This document shows, in pieces, positions 1 to 7,680 of a stretch of 64,000 nt of DNA. The translations under genes and the position numbers were made by a program. Each line of letters begins with the position of its first letter. The first letter of the stretch is position 1. The DNA comes from an uncultured Pseudomonadota bacterium. GTDB lineage: Bacteria > Myxococcota_A > UBA796 > SXON01. The notes beneath the pieces are model-generated. The model was not told where the DNA came from, ran no database searches, and worked only from the letters and a program-made list of their open reading frames with translations. Where the stretch lies: the NCBI GenBank assembly GCA_903875225.1, contig CAIQVJ010000112.1:1-64000 (forward strand), given 5' to 3'.

Positions 1-8
1 ATCAGCAT
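1..8 (-). CDS. 5' tip of a gene running off the left edge
   Basis: Only the first codons are visible. On the minus strand an ATG (8-6) is preceded by a strong AAGGAG ribosome binding site (22-17) at 8-base spacing. It lies 64 bases downstream of the stop of the HD/ATPase gene, so the next gene of that operon probably begins here. Nothing can be said about its product. Confidence 0.3.
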
Positions 9-72
9 GGGGCGGTCTCCTTGGGATTCGGTTGGTTCCAACAACGAATCTACCCGGTTGATCGCCCTTTGT

Positions 73-1452
73 CTAGTGGAAAGCATCACTAACATGCTGA
101 TATTGTTCGATTATTGCGTGGGCCGATCTGAGCCGCACCCGTGTCATTCCCGTCCCGTCGTCTTCGACCTCCAGCTGCCGGAGACCCGAACGCCACTTGA
201 CCGTGACAGTACCCTTGGCTGCATCGTCCGGGAGCCGTTGCAGTCTTACGGCGTCCACCGCGTTCTGGACTAATTCTCGGATGACGACGTCACTGTCGTT
301 ATAGAGAGTATGTCCTGTGAGAAGATCCAGTATTTTTTCCTGGTCGAGCGTAAACTCGAACTGGGTCGGGATGAAGCCTTCCGCCTCGACGTGTTCGTCA
401 TCGATCTGGCGCCACGGAAATTGATGCGGTGCCTTTTCTGACTTGGCGGCGAGGGCAGCCCACTGAAAAGACCGACGAATCTGATCCCCGCAGTACTTGA
501 GAAACTTGGTGAGTGCGAAAAATCCGTCCGGCTGCTTAAAGTAAGCATACACCTCGATCGTGTCAGCCGACTTGGTGTCGTCTCGCTCCCCGTCGGCGTT
601 TCGTGGCGCCATGGGTCGAACGCACGTCACCGAGCGTTGCTTCGCCCATTCCACCTGACTGATAGGGTCTGACGGATCGATGACGTTGAACGAGATCGAA
701 GGCACGCGATCGGATGTCATGTGCATCAGATCGACCGTACGAAGAATGATTGCGGCGTACTGGACATTGGCCGTCTCCGCATCGGTCGATCCATACGGGC
801 GCGACGTGGGGTACTTGGCAAGGTTGTCGAGATCGTCCATGTGATGGCTCTCGGCTACGAGAGCCAAATCTCGCCGAAACGGAACACCCAGTGGCTTCAA
901 AAGGCCGTCAATCTCCGCTGCCAAGGGGTGCGTGATGCCCAGGGCCGTGGGAGCCCTCCCCAAAATCCAGTTGCGAACCCGCTCCGCGTGAGTGTGCCGC
1001 ACAAATTCCTGGTATAGGAACCTCTCAGCGCGGTCTGGGGCGAGCGCCTCAACCTTCGCTCGATAGTCCAGGCCGCGCTGGCCACCGAACAGGACATCGT
1101 CGCGGAACGCGGGAAATCCCGAAGCCCTCCGTTGATCGAACTCCGCTCGCGTCACGAGCATGCCCATGTCATGGAAGTAGATCGAGAGACAGATCATGAG
1201 GTGATCTGCGGGTGTCATCACCTCAATCGTCGCCCGCGGGATCAACTGATGTGCCAGCTCAAGCATCGCATCAATGTGGGAGATGTCGTGGGCGGTGTAC
1301 TCGTCGAAGATGCCTTCGCGCCCGATCAGGCCAAGCAACAGCTTCACCTGCCGTTTGATGTGCAGCAGGCTCAGGCCGCTAAACGCGAGCAGGTCCTCGC
1401 AGGGTCGGGCACCCCTTTCAAGGGTGGAGGTCACCGTCGGATCCAAGCGCAC
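73..1452 (-). CDS. HD domain protein with truncated Hsp90-type ATPase domain
   Basis: The N-terminal half carries HD phosphohydrolase-like motifs (HDISH near residue 55, FHDMG near 94). The C-terminal part starts a GHKL/Hsp90-like ATPase: the N-box ELVQNAVDA (about 397-405) and the G1 box DDGTGMT (431-437) are clear. The frame stops 22 residues after the G1 box, so the G2 box and all downstream chaperone-like regions are missing. Full-length relatives continue for hundreds of residues. The truncation is seen; whether it comes from decay, a frameshift or a split gene is unknown. The start is GTG at 1452, divergent from the operon at 1624. HD plus Hsp90-like proteins occur in accessory and conflict loci, so a defence role is plausible but unproven. 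Confidence 0.75.
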   Translation of the reverse strand: MRLDPTVTSTLERGARPCEDLLAFSGLSLLHIKRQVKLLLGLIGREGIFDEYTAHDISHIDAMLELAHQLIPRATIEVMTPADHLMICLSIYFHDMGMLVTRAEFDQRRASGFPAFRDDVLFGGQRGLDYRAKVEALAPDRAERFLYQEFVRHTHAERVRNWILGRAPTALGITHPLAAEIDGLLKPLGVPFRRDLALVAESHHMDDLDNLAKYPTSRPYGSTDAETANVQYAAIILRTVDLMHMTSDRVPSISFNVIDPSDPISQVEWAKQRSVTCVRPMAPRNADGERDDTKSADTIEVYAYFKQPDGFFALTKFLKYCGDQIRRSFQWAALAAKSEKAPHQFPWRQIDDEHVEAEGFIPTQFEFTLDQEKILDLLTGHTLYNDSDVVIRELVQNAVDAVRLQRLPDDAAKGTVTVKWRSGLRQLEVEDDGTGMTRVRLRSAHAIIEQYQHVSDAFH

Positions 1453-1623
1453 TCTCGGGGGTGAGTAGGACCTTATCGGCCTTCAGCGCCATGGCAAGGA
1501 GGGGGCGCGGGGTTTCGGCCGGTCTGCCCGCTACGCCACCTCGTCCGGCCGTCGGCGTCTGCGGCACGCGGGCATGTCAAGGGCCGCGTGCGATGCCGAT
1601 GTGGGACGGCTAAGCTCCTATGA

Positions 1624-2556
1624 GTGCGTCTCCTCGACTCCAAAACCCGCGTCCTGGAGCTCATGGCGCGCGACCTACGCGCCTCCGGCGCCGCCGTCCA
1701 GATCGACACAGCCTCCCCCGACCCCCGCGACGACGGCAAGTTCATGCTCGCCGGCCTTCCGGCTCGCGTCGTCCAGCGGTTCTCCGGCTGGCACGCCTAC
1801 TTGTCGCCCGACTGGTTCGAGGGCCTTTGGAGCATGCCGCGCATCCAGTCGACGGAGTTCTACTGGTACGTCTTCCACATCCCGGCCTACGGGAGGTTCA
1901 CCCGCGACCACTACTTCGTCTGCGATTTCAAGCAGATGCGGGACTGGGTGATCGAGTTCGCAGCAGCCCACCCGGGCGCGCATCAGGACCATCGCGACTG
2001 GCGAGCGGACTTCGAGCGGTTCGTAGGGCACCCCGAGACCGACGCCTACTTCCGCTGGGGCGACGAGCCACGGGGCTCGCGGCCCTACCCGTCGCGGGCG
2101 ATCGCGCTGGACAACGTCTCCGCCGTCGCCGAGTGTGAGCACCACGTCGCCCTGTACGGGCGCGGCGGCGAGTCCGAGGCGCACCGCCTGCTCAAGCTCT
2201 ACATCGCCGAGCGGCCGCAGCTCCTCGGCCTGAGCGTCGATGCACGCGCCAGCGTGGAGCACTCGTTCCTCACCGGCGACCGCGTAGACGTCATGTTCGG
2301 GAACCACGACCCGCAGCGCTCGGTGGTTGAAGTCGAGGTGGAAGGCGAACAGAACCTCGTCATCGGGGTGCACCAGGCGATCAAGTACCGGGCGCTCGCC
2401 GCGTCGGCAGACGGGTTCGCGCTCGTCGATCCCACCGTCCGCGCCTACGTCGTCGCCTACGAGACGCGCTACGCGCTCGTGGACGCCCTCGCTCGGGACT
2501 ACGGGGTCCGGCTCGTGAGCGTTCCGCGCGAAGACGTCCTGCAGCGCGTGGCGTAG
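1624..2556 (+). CDS. Putative PD-(D/E)XK-like protein, first gene of nuclease operon
   Basis: This is a 310-residue protein with a GTG start; an internal ATG at 1663 is possible. The N-terminal half is an unrecognised Trp/Tyr-rich domain. The C-terminal 130 residues resemble the NucS/RecB-type nuclease fold: ESEAH helix, DRVDVMF strand, a VVEVEVEG strand where E-x-K is expected, and a following HQAIKYRA helix. The catalytic Lys of E-x-K is not at its usual place, so activity is uncertain. It is followed after 4 bases by the HIT gene and then the HNH gene, so a role in DNA processing is likely from context. The fold call is inference; the gene itself is well supported by its operon position. 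Confidence 0.7.
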   Translation: MRLLDSKTRVLELMARDLRASGAAVQIDTASPDPRDDGKFMLAGLPARVVQRFSGWHAYLSPDWFEGLWSMPRIQSTEFYWYVFHIPAYGRFTRDHYFVCDFKQMRDWVIEFAAAHPGAHQDHRDWRADFERFVGHPETDAYFRWGDEPRGSRPYPSRAIALDNVSAVAECEHHVALYGRGGESEAHRLLKLYIAERPQLLGLSVDARASVEHSFLTGDRVDVMFGNHDPQRSVVEVEVEGEQNLVIGVHQAIKYRALAASADGFALVDPTVRAYVVAYETRYALVDALARDYGVRLVSVPREDVLQRVA

Positions 2557-2560
2557 TCGC

Positions 2561-2944
2561 TTGACCAACAGCCCCTTCCTCACCCGCCCGTCCTCCGAAC
2601 ACATCGCCGCGAACGACCTCGCCTTCGCGATCCGCGACGGGTTCCCGGTGAGCCCAGGTCACACGTTGATCGTCACCCGGCGGGTCATCGCCACCTGGTT
2701 CGACGCGACCCCGGAGGAGCAGGCCGCGGTGATGGCGCTCGTCAGCGCTGTCAAGGCCCAGCTCGACGAGACCCACCACCCCGACGGTTACAACGTCGGC
2801 TTCAACGCGGGCGAAGCTGCGGGACAGACCGTGCCCCACCTTCACGTCCACGTCATCCCGCGCTACCGCGGCGACCGGCCGGATCCGCGCGGCGGCGTCC
2901 GCTGGGTGTTGCCGGAGACCGCCGCCTACTGGACGCGCTCGTGA
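2561..2944 (+). CDS. HIT family hydrolase
   Basis: This 127-residue protein shows the histidine triad PHLHVHVIPR (His93, 95, 97) near the C-terminus and the usual HIT length. HIT proteins hydrolyse or transfer nucleoside monophosphates from dinucleotides and similar compounds. The start is TTG at 2561, four bases after the preceding stop. The gene overlaps the next one by GTGA at 2941-2944, indicating translational coupling. Sitting between two nuclease-type genes, it may process a nucleotide or adenylated intermediate made by the system. That substrate is a guess. Confidence 0.85.
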   Translation: MTNSPFLTRPSSEHIAANDLAFAIRDGFPVSPGHTLIVTRRVIATWFDATPEEQAAVMALVSAVKAQLDETHHPDGYNVGFNAGEAAGQTVPHLHVHVIPRYRGDRPDPRGGVRWVLPETAAYWTRS

Positions 2945-4056
2945 CCATCCCGTTCCTGGAGAAGCTCGTCCAGGTCCTCGCGCAGGGCGGGTTCTCAGCG
3001 ACGTACAAGTACGCCGTGCTGCTCGGGCTCATCGACCTGTGCGTTGAGGCCGGCCACCCGCCCACCTCGGTGACTACGGCGCAGTTGGCGCGCCGCGTCG
3101 TCGAGCTCTACTGGCCCCAGGTGCGACCGTACCCGGCGACGCAGGGGGTACTGCGGCAAAACCGGGGCAGCCTGGGCAAGATCGCCGAGCGGGTCCTGGC
3201 CTTCCGGCAGTCCTGCCCCGACCTCATTTCTCCGCCGCGTACCGGACCCGGCTCCCCCGACAGCTTCAACGCCCTGCTGGCGGACGTGGAATGGAAGCTC
3301 GTGGAGATGCCCCTCCCGCGGCTCCAGCGGGTCGGCGGCGGCGAGGAACGGTTCATCTACGAGATCAATTGGCAGGAGGGCGTGCCCGAGGGTCGGTTCC
3401 GCCGGTCCCAGCGTGGCGACGGCACCGCCTTTGACAACCGCATCCTGTTCCAGCCCGGCGCGGCCGAGTCGCTCGTAGCGCTGGGGGCGGTCATCCGGCC
3501 GCTGGTGCAGCAACAGTGGTTGGTCATGGTGCGGTCCATCAACGCGTTGCCCGAGGCAGAGCTCGACACCTTCCTCTTCGGGGCCGAGCGGGTCGCGCTC
3601 GGCGCGCTCCAACGTCCCCTCCGGTTGTTGCAGGGTGGGCGGTGCTTCTACTGCTGCGGCTCGCTTGCGACGGGCCCGAGCGAGGTCGACCACTTCCTGC
3701 CCTGGTCACGCTACCCCGACGACGGGCTCGACAACCTCCTGCTCGCACACGACTCGTGCAACCTGAAGAAGCTCCACTTTCTCGCGGACCTCGACTTCGG
3801 ACGCCGCTGGCAGGAGCGAAGCGTCGGCGAGTCATTGCGGCTGGACGAGATCGCCGGCGCCGCGCGGTGGGCGCGGGATCGCCAGCGGACGTTCGGCGTG
3901 GTCGCGAGCGTGTACCAGGGGGTGCCGGACGGGGTGCGGCTCTGGTCGGGCGGGGACCGGCTGCGGCGCGTGGACGTCGGGGATCTTCCTGACGTGCATG
4001 GGTTTGGTCGGGGGCTGCTGCATGGCGCGGCTCAGAGGACCGAGGGGACGGGGTGA
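2941..4056 (+). CDS. HNH endonuclease
   Basis: This is a 371-residue protein. A Cys-rich HNH module occupies about residues 233-290: CFYC at 235-238, then VDHFLPW with the catalytic His near 251, and a downstream Asn/His/CN segment (HDSCNLKK). The N-terminal 150 residues hold an uncharacterised domain starting with a TYKYAVLLGLIDL helix, often seen in large HNH proteins of accessory regions. It is coupled to the HIT gene by a GTGA overlap and followed at once by the next gene (TGATG). It presumably nicks or cuts DNA; target recognition is unknown. There is no adjacent methyltransferase, so self-protection would have to be by regulation. Confidence 0.88.
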   Translation: MTIPFLEKLVQVLAQGGFSATYKYAVLLGLIDLCVEAGHPPTSVTTAQLARRVVELYWPQVRPYPATQGVLRQNRGSLGKIAERVLAFRQSCPDLISPPRTGPGSPDSFNALLADVEWKLVEMPLPRLQRVGGGEERFIYEINWQEGVPEGRFRRSQRGDGTAFDNRILFQPGAAESLVALGAVIRPLVQQQWLVMVRSINALPEAELDTFLFGAERVALGALQRPLRLLQGGRCFYCCGSLATGPSEVDHFLPWSRYPDDGLDNLLLAHDSCNLKKLHFLADLDFGRRWQERSVGESLRLDEIAGAARWARDRQRTFGVVASVYQGVPDGVRLWSGGDRLRRVDVGDLPDVHGFGRGLLHGAAQRTEGTG

Positions 4057-4625
4057 TGCGCGAATCGAGACTCGTCCTGCGCCCGGTGCGGCTCCACTGG
4101 ATCAAGGATCAGGGCGACGAGCCTTCCGATCTCTGCGCCCATTCCGCCGTCGAGTTCAGCGTCGGGGGCACGTCCATGGTCAAGCCTGAAGAGGGCGACT
4201 GGACCGTGAGCGCCGCGGGGCTTTTCCTCCTGCGGACCCTGGCGGCGGACCACACTCCCGAAAACGGCATTTGCGCCCAACTCTTTCCGTGCTGCGGGCT
4301 GGACTACTACCTCGCGGGTACCAGTCCGGAAACCGTGATCATCCCCCATTGCCCATCGGGCGTGAACTGCTGGGTCCGGCACGTCGGGGAATCGGTCGAG
4401 CTTCAAAGCGAATCCGGCGCGACGGCGCGGGTGAGCGCGGTTGCCTGGCGAGGCGCGGTGCTCTCCTTCTGTGACCAGGTACGTGCATTTTACGACCGGT
4501 CTATGCCGAAGGTTCCGCACGATGCCCGGGCGACCCTGGAATACGGGGCCTTCGTCACCGAGTGGGACCGGCTTGCACTCCTCACAACCGAACGACCCCT
4601 TCAACCCGCCCAAACCGGATCCTGA
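4056..4625 (+). CDS. Unknown protein coupled to the HNH nuclease gene
   Basis: This protein of about 189 residues is not recognised. The ATG at 4056 overlaps the TGA of the HNH gene by one base, so it is the fourth gene of the nuclease operon. The sequence is a compact soluble alpha/beta protein with several Cys and Trp residues (LFPCCGLDYYLAG, IPHCPSGVNCWVRH) and no membrane segment. Its 3' end overlaps the convergent kinase gene by 44 bases. An inhibitor or accessory role for the nuclease is suggested only by position. Confidence 0.7.
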   Translation: MRESRLVLRPVRLHWIKDQGDEPSDLCAHSAVEFSVGGTSMVKPEEGDWTVSAAGLFLLRTLAADHTPENGICAQLFPCCGLDYYLAGTSPETVIIPHCPSGVNCWVRHVGESVELQSESGATARVSAVAWRGAVLSFCDQVRAFYDRSMPKVPHDARATLEYGAFVTEWDRLALLTTERPLQPAQTGS

Positions 4626-5985
4626 GTCCGTCCTTGATCGGCACGCTCTGTCCCGGATGCGCGCTCAACGTCTCCGTCGAAGATGCTGCCGGACCTGGGC
4701 TTCTCTCGACCTCGTACGTCCAGGCGCGCGGGGACAGGTTCTTCAAGCCCCAAGCGCCGGGCCGGCTCGGGTGCGCCGACATCTCGGCGACCGGGCTCGA
4801 AAAATCCGCGGTCTCCCCGAGGTGATGTGGATAGAGCTTGAGGTCGGGGGAAAGCATGACCACAAGGGGCCCGAGCTTCATCCGGGCCGGGGGCGAGAGC
4901 GCCTTGTGGCACCAGACACACGTCAAGCCGGTTGCCGCGGTGTTCGCCCGCGTCACACCCGCCCCCGCCGGGTTGCCTGCTCCCGCATCCTTCAAGGCAG
5001 CACGTTCGTACACCGTCTCCCGACGGCAGTGCCCGCAGGCGTAGAGCGAGTCGCGGTAGCCCGAGAGCGCGGTGACCCACTCGCCGTCCGTCAGCCTCCG
5101 ACCGGGGTCATGCAGCCCCTCGCCAAAGGCCCGGCCGAACGCGGCGCGCAAGTCGCCGGGCAGGGTCGGCCAGTTCTTGAGCACGGCCTCGTGAACACCG
5201 GCGACGGGGCGATTCGAGTCGTCCTTCGGGTCGAAAACGAAGAGTGCGTGTTCGCCGAAGAGCGCGCGTGCGGCGCTCGCGTCGTAGCATTGCACCAGCT
5301 CCCGGTTGCCCTCCATCGGGTTCCCGCGGACGAACATGTAGAACAACAGGACGGCCAGGCTGTGGTCGTCGGTCTGGGACGTGCACGGCGCCTTGCCGGT
5401 GACGACCTCGGGCGCCCCGAACCCCGGGAAGAGGATGGCGCCCGGAGTGCCGTTCGTGCGGACGTTGTCGTTGTCGACGACGAGGACGGCGCCAGTTGCC
5501 GGCGAGAGGGCGAAACCCCCGAGGTTGATGTCCTTGTAGACGGCACCCGAGAGATGCAGCTTGCGAAAGGCTTCCACGATGCCGAGCGCCGCACTGATGA
5601 GCGCGCGGTCGGTGATGGAGACGCGCCCGCAGACGAGCTTCTCCAGGGTCACGAAGCCAGCGTCCCAAAGCCGCATCACGTACCCGAAGACGCCGCTCCC
5701 CGGCGGCCCCTCGACAAATTGAAGCGGCCACACGAAGCGCGGGTCCGGGGCGCCACGCGGGATGATGTACTCCTTCAATGCGCGGCGTTGTTCCTGCGCC
5801 ATGGCCTGGGCTCGAGGGCCGCGGCCAGGCGGGTAGTACCACTTCAACGCGTAGGTCTCGCCGCTTCCGACCAGGGCGACCTCGTACACCTCCCCCTGGC
5901 CGCCAGCCCCGAGCAGCTTGGCGACGCGAAAGGAGTCCCCTCCATCGCCGAGGACCACCGTGCCAGCAGCGAGACGTTGCGTCAT
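4582..5985 (-). CDS. TerY-P triad variant Ser/Thr protein kinase with zinc ribbon
   Basis: This is a 467-residue protein. The kinase domain (about 20-300) has a Gly-rich loop (GAGGQGEVYEV, 26-36), the ATP-binding Lys in YALKWY (about 48), a catalytic loop VYKDIN (149-154) in place of HRD..N, a metal-binding DND (171-173) in place of DFG, and an APE (191-193). The Asp and Asn needed for catalysis are present. After it come two CxxC pairs (317/320 and 356/359), a zinc ribbon. A C-terminal beta-rich part with a GLRIRFG ending may be FHA-like. It overlaps the PP2C gene start by ATGA (5982-5985). Kinase, PP2C and TerY-like vWA together are the described TerY-P triad. The regulated target is probably the adjacent helicase system (inference). 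Confidence 0.88.
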   Translation of the reverse strand: MTQRLAAGTVVLGDGGDSFRVAKLLGAGGQGEVYEVALVGSGETYALKWYYPPGRGPRAQAMAQEQRRALKEYIIPRGAPDPRFVWPLQFVEGPPGSGVFGYVMRLWDAGFVTLEKLVCGRVSITDRALISAALGIVEAFRKLHLSGAVYKDINLGGFALSPATGAVLVVDNDNVRTNGTPGAILFPGFGAPEVVTGKAPCTSQTDDHSLAVLLFYMFVRGNPMEGNRELVQCYDASAARALFGEHALFVFDPKDDSNRPVAGVHEAVLKNWPTLPGDLRAAFGRAFGEGLHDPGRRLTDGEWVTALSGYRDSLYACGHCRRETVYERAALKDAGAGNPAGAGVTRANTAATGLTCVWCHKALSPPARMKLGPLVVMLSPDLKLYPHHLGETADFSSPVAEMSAHPSRPGAWGLKNLSPRAWTYEVERSPGPAASSTETLSAHPGQSVPIKDGLRIRFGRVEGVVRL

Positions 5986-6902
5986 GTGACCTCCGGACCG
6001 ACGCCTGCATCGTGAACGAGGCCGTCATCGAACCTCCCGAGCCACGCGATGGCGACAGACGCGTCGTCGCCGTCGCGGGCAAGCATCGCAAGCCAACGCG
6101 GCAGGTCGAGCATCGTGTCGGCCCAGCCTCTCGTCGCGATGCGCTCCTCCATCTTGGTTCCCCACTCGTCCTCGAAAGTTGGCGCGGCGTCGCCCGCGTC
6201 AGACGCGGCGGCGTATTGGTCGCTCACCCCATCCGTCGCCAGCACCGCCATCTCGCAGCCCGGCGGGTCGAGGCGGACCTGCATCCGCTCGACGCAATCC
6301 CGCATCGACAACGACCAGGTCTCCTGCCCCATGGACTTGTCGGGAGCCGGGAACACCCGCCGGACCCCGGCGCTGTCCAGGTTGAGCATGTCGCCGTCGC
6401 CGATCTGGAACCACAGCGACCCTGCCGGGCCGAACGCCCCGGCGAGCAGGGTGCAGCCGTAGCGGCGGACCGCGTCGTCCCACTCCCCGGTCACTCCGGC
6501 CGGCCACAGGATCGTCCCCTCGTCCCGATTGGCGACCATGCGTGCGTGGTGCTTGACCCTGCGATTCCACTCGAACGCCACGCGCCGTTTCAGCGATTCA
6601 GTCAGATCCCCGGGGCGTTGCACGCCCTCGGAGCTCCGGGCGGGTTCGTCGGTGCCGATGGGCTGCACGACGCGCGCGACGGATTCAAGCACGTCCAAGG
6701 CCACCGCGACGGCGATCCTCGCCCCCTCGTCGGAGCATACATACGCGGCGTCCCCGTGTCCGTCAGCGGCGGCGATCAGGACGACGCCGCTCTTGACCCG
6801 GGTCCCCACGGCGTCCTGACAGGGCTTCCCATTCGCGAGCACATGCTGGCACCCAGGCACGGCGGCCGCTGCGACCCGTGCGCTACCAGGGTTCATCGTC
6901 AT
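5982..6902 (-). CDS. PP2C-family protein phosphatase of TerY-P triad
   Basis: This is a 306-residue protein. It shows the PP2C metal-binding motifs in order: ADGHGD near 46-51, GCTLLAG, FQIGDGD, ATDGVSDQ and a final DDASVAIAW. All Asp ligands expected for two metals appear present. An internal Met (6896) is an alternative start. It overlaps the end of the vWA gene by 20 bases and the start of the kinase gene by 4 bases, so the three products are made together. It should remove phosphates placed by the neighbouring kinase, giving a reversible switch. The protein is cytoplasmic, with no signal peptide or membrane segment. Confidence 0.9.
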   Translation of the reverse strand: MTMNPGSARVAAAAVPGCQHVLANGKPCQDAVGTRVKSGVVLIAAADGHGDAAYVCSDEGARIAVAVALDVLESVARVVQPIGTDEPARSSEGVQRPGDLTESLKRRVAFEWNRRVKHHARMVANRDEGTILWPAGVTGEWDDAVRRYGCTLLAGAFGPAGSLWFQIGDGDMLNLDSAGVRRVFPAPDKSMGQETWSLSMRDCVERMQVRLDPPGCEMAVLATDGVSDQYAAASDAGDAAPTFEDEWGTKMEERIATRGWADTMLDLPRWLAMLARDGDDASVAIAWLGRFDDGLVHDAGVGPEVT

Positions 6903-7590
6903 CCCCGGCGGTCATCGGGACGACCGGTGGGGGCGGCAGCGGCGGCGCACCCATGCCGGTGCCCCCCACAGCAACCGAGCGCGAGTGGCTCTGGGTCACC
7001 GAGATCGACGCCCAGCGGATCAGGTTCACCAAGGTCGCCGCCCGATCGGCTGCGAGCACGGTCTCGGGGCTGCCCGTGAACCGCTGAAGCACGCTCTTGT
7101 TCGCGCCCTCTCCGATGGCCACGGCGATGCGGACGGTGCGCCCAGGCTTGCCCCAGGGGGTGGCCTCGAACCGCCGCAACGCCAGCTCCCAGCTGTCGGT
7201 CGGGCCGCCGTCGCTCATCAGAAGCAGCACGGGGGGCAGGTTGCGCTTGCCCATGTGTTGGACGTCCAGAGCCTCCGTCAGTAGATCGATGCCGGCGCCG
7301 AGATCCGTGACGCCATCGGCCGAAAGATCACGCCATGCGAAGCTCTCCACGTTGGTCCGCGGGATGTGCCAGACCGCCCCAGTCGAGAACGTGATCACCT
7401 CGACGGACATCTCAGCGAACGGGTTGTCCGCATTGCTCTTGCGCATCTCCGGGATGCACTCGCGCACAGCGCGGTTCACCGCCTGGATCTTGTCGCCGGA
7501 CATCGAGCCCGAGACGTCCACGAGCAGGATGAAGCGCAGGCTGCGTCGGGCCGTTCCGCCACGCAGGTCATCGTTGAGAGGTTCGGCCAT
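6883..7590 (-). CDS. TerY-like von Willebrand factor A protein
   Basis: This is a 235-residue protein, essentially a single vWA domain. The metal-ion-dependent adhesion site is intact: DVSGSM (Asp25, Ser27, Ser29), the Thr of DGVTDLGAG and the Asp of LMSDGGPTD. The start ATG at 7590 (MAEPLNDD) is chosen because TerY proteins begin shortly before the first strand; the frame is open upstream to 7686. The last 30 residues are Gly/Pro-rich. It is first in the operon with PP2C and kinase and is divergent from the helicase, with 90 bases between them for two promoters. In TerY-P triads the vWA protein is thought to be the metal-dependent adaptor or phosphorylation target. Confidence 0.9.
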   Translation of the reverse strand: MAEPLNDDLRGGTARRSLRFILLVDVSGSMSGDKIQAVNRAVRECIPEMRKSNADNPFAEMSVEVITFSTGAVWHIPRTNVESFAWRDLSADGVTDLGAGIDLLTEALDVQHMGKRNLPPVLLLMSDGGPTDSWELALRRFEATPWGKPGRTVRIAVAIGEGANKSVLQRFTGSPETVLAADRAATLVNLIRWASISVTQSHSRSVAVGGTGMGAPPLPPPPVVPMTAGDDDEPW

Positions 7591-7680
7591 GGGAATCGCG
7601 GCTCCGGGCGGGCGAGGAGCACGCAGCGTATTCCGGAGCGGCAGGGCCGGTGCCGTCGTCGTTTCTTGATACTGCGCGCC

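Noticed and set aside
2941..4056. Classical restriction-modification system
   Set aside because: There is no DNA methyltransferase or specificity subunit near the HNH genes.
4441..6015. 524-codon plus-strand frame
   Set aside because: It lies opposite the kinase gene, whose motifs are clear, and is a GC shadow.
4582..7590. Tellurite-resistance operon
   Set aside because: There is no TerB, TerC, TerD or TerZ gene. Only the TerY-P triad is present, which occurs on its own in other contexts.
7366..7680. Upstream extension of the helicase gene
   Set aside because: It would overlap most of the vWA gene on the other strand and has no helicase-family features. The GTG at 7681 is preferred.
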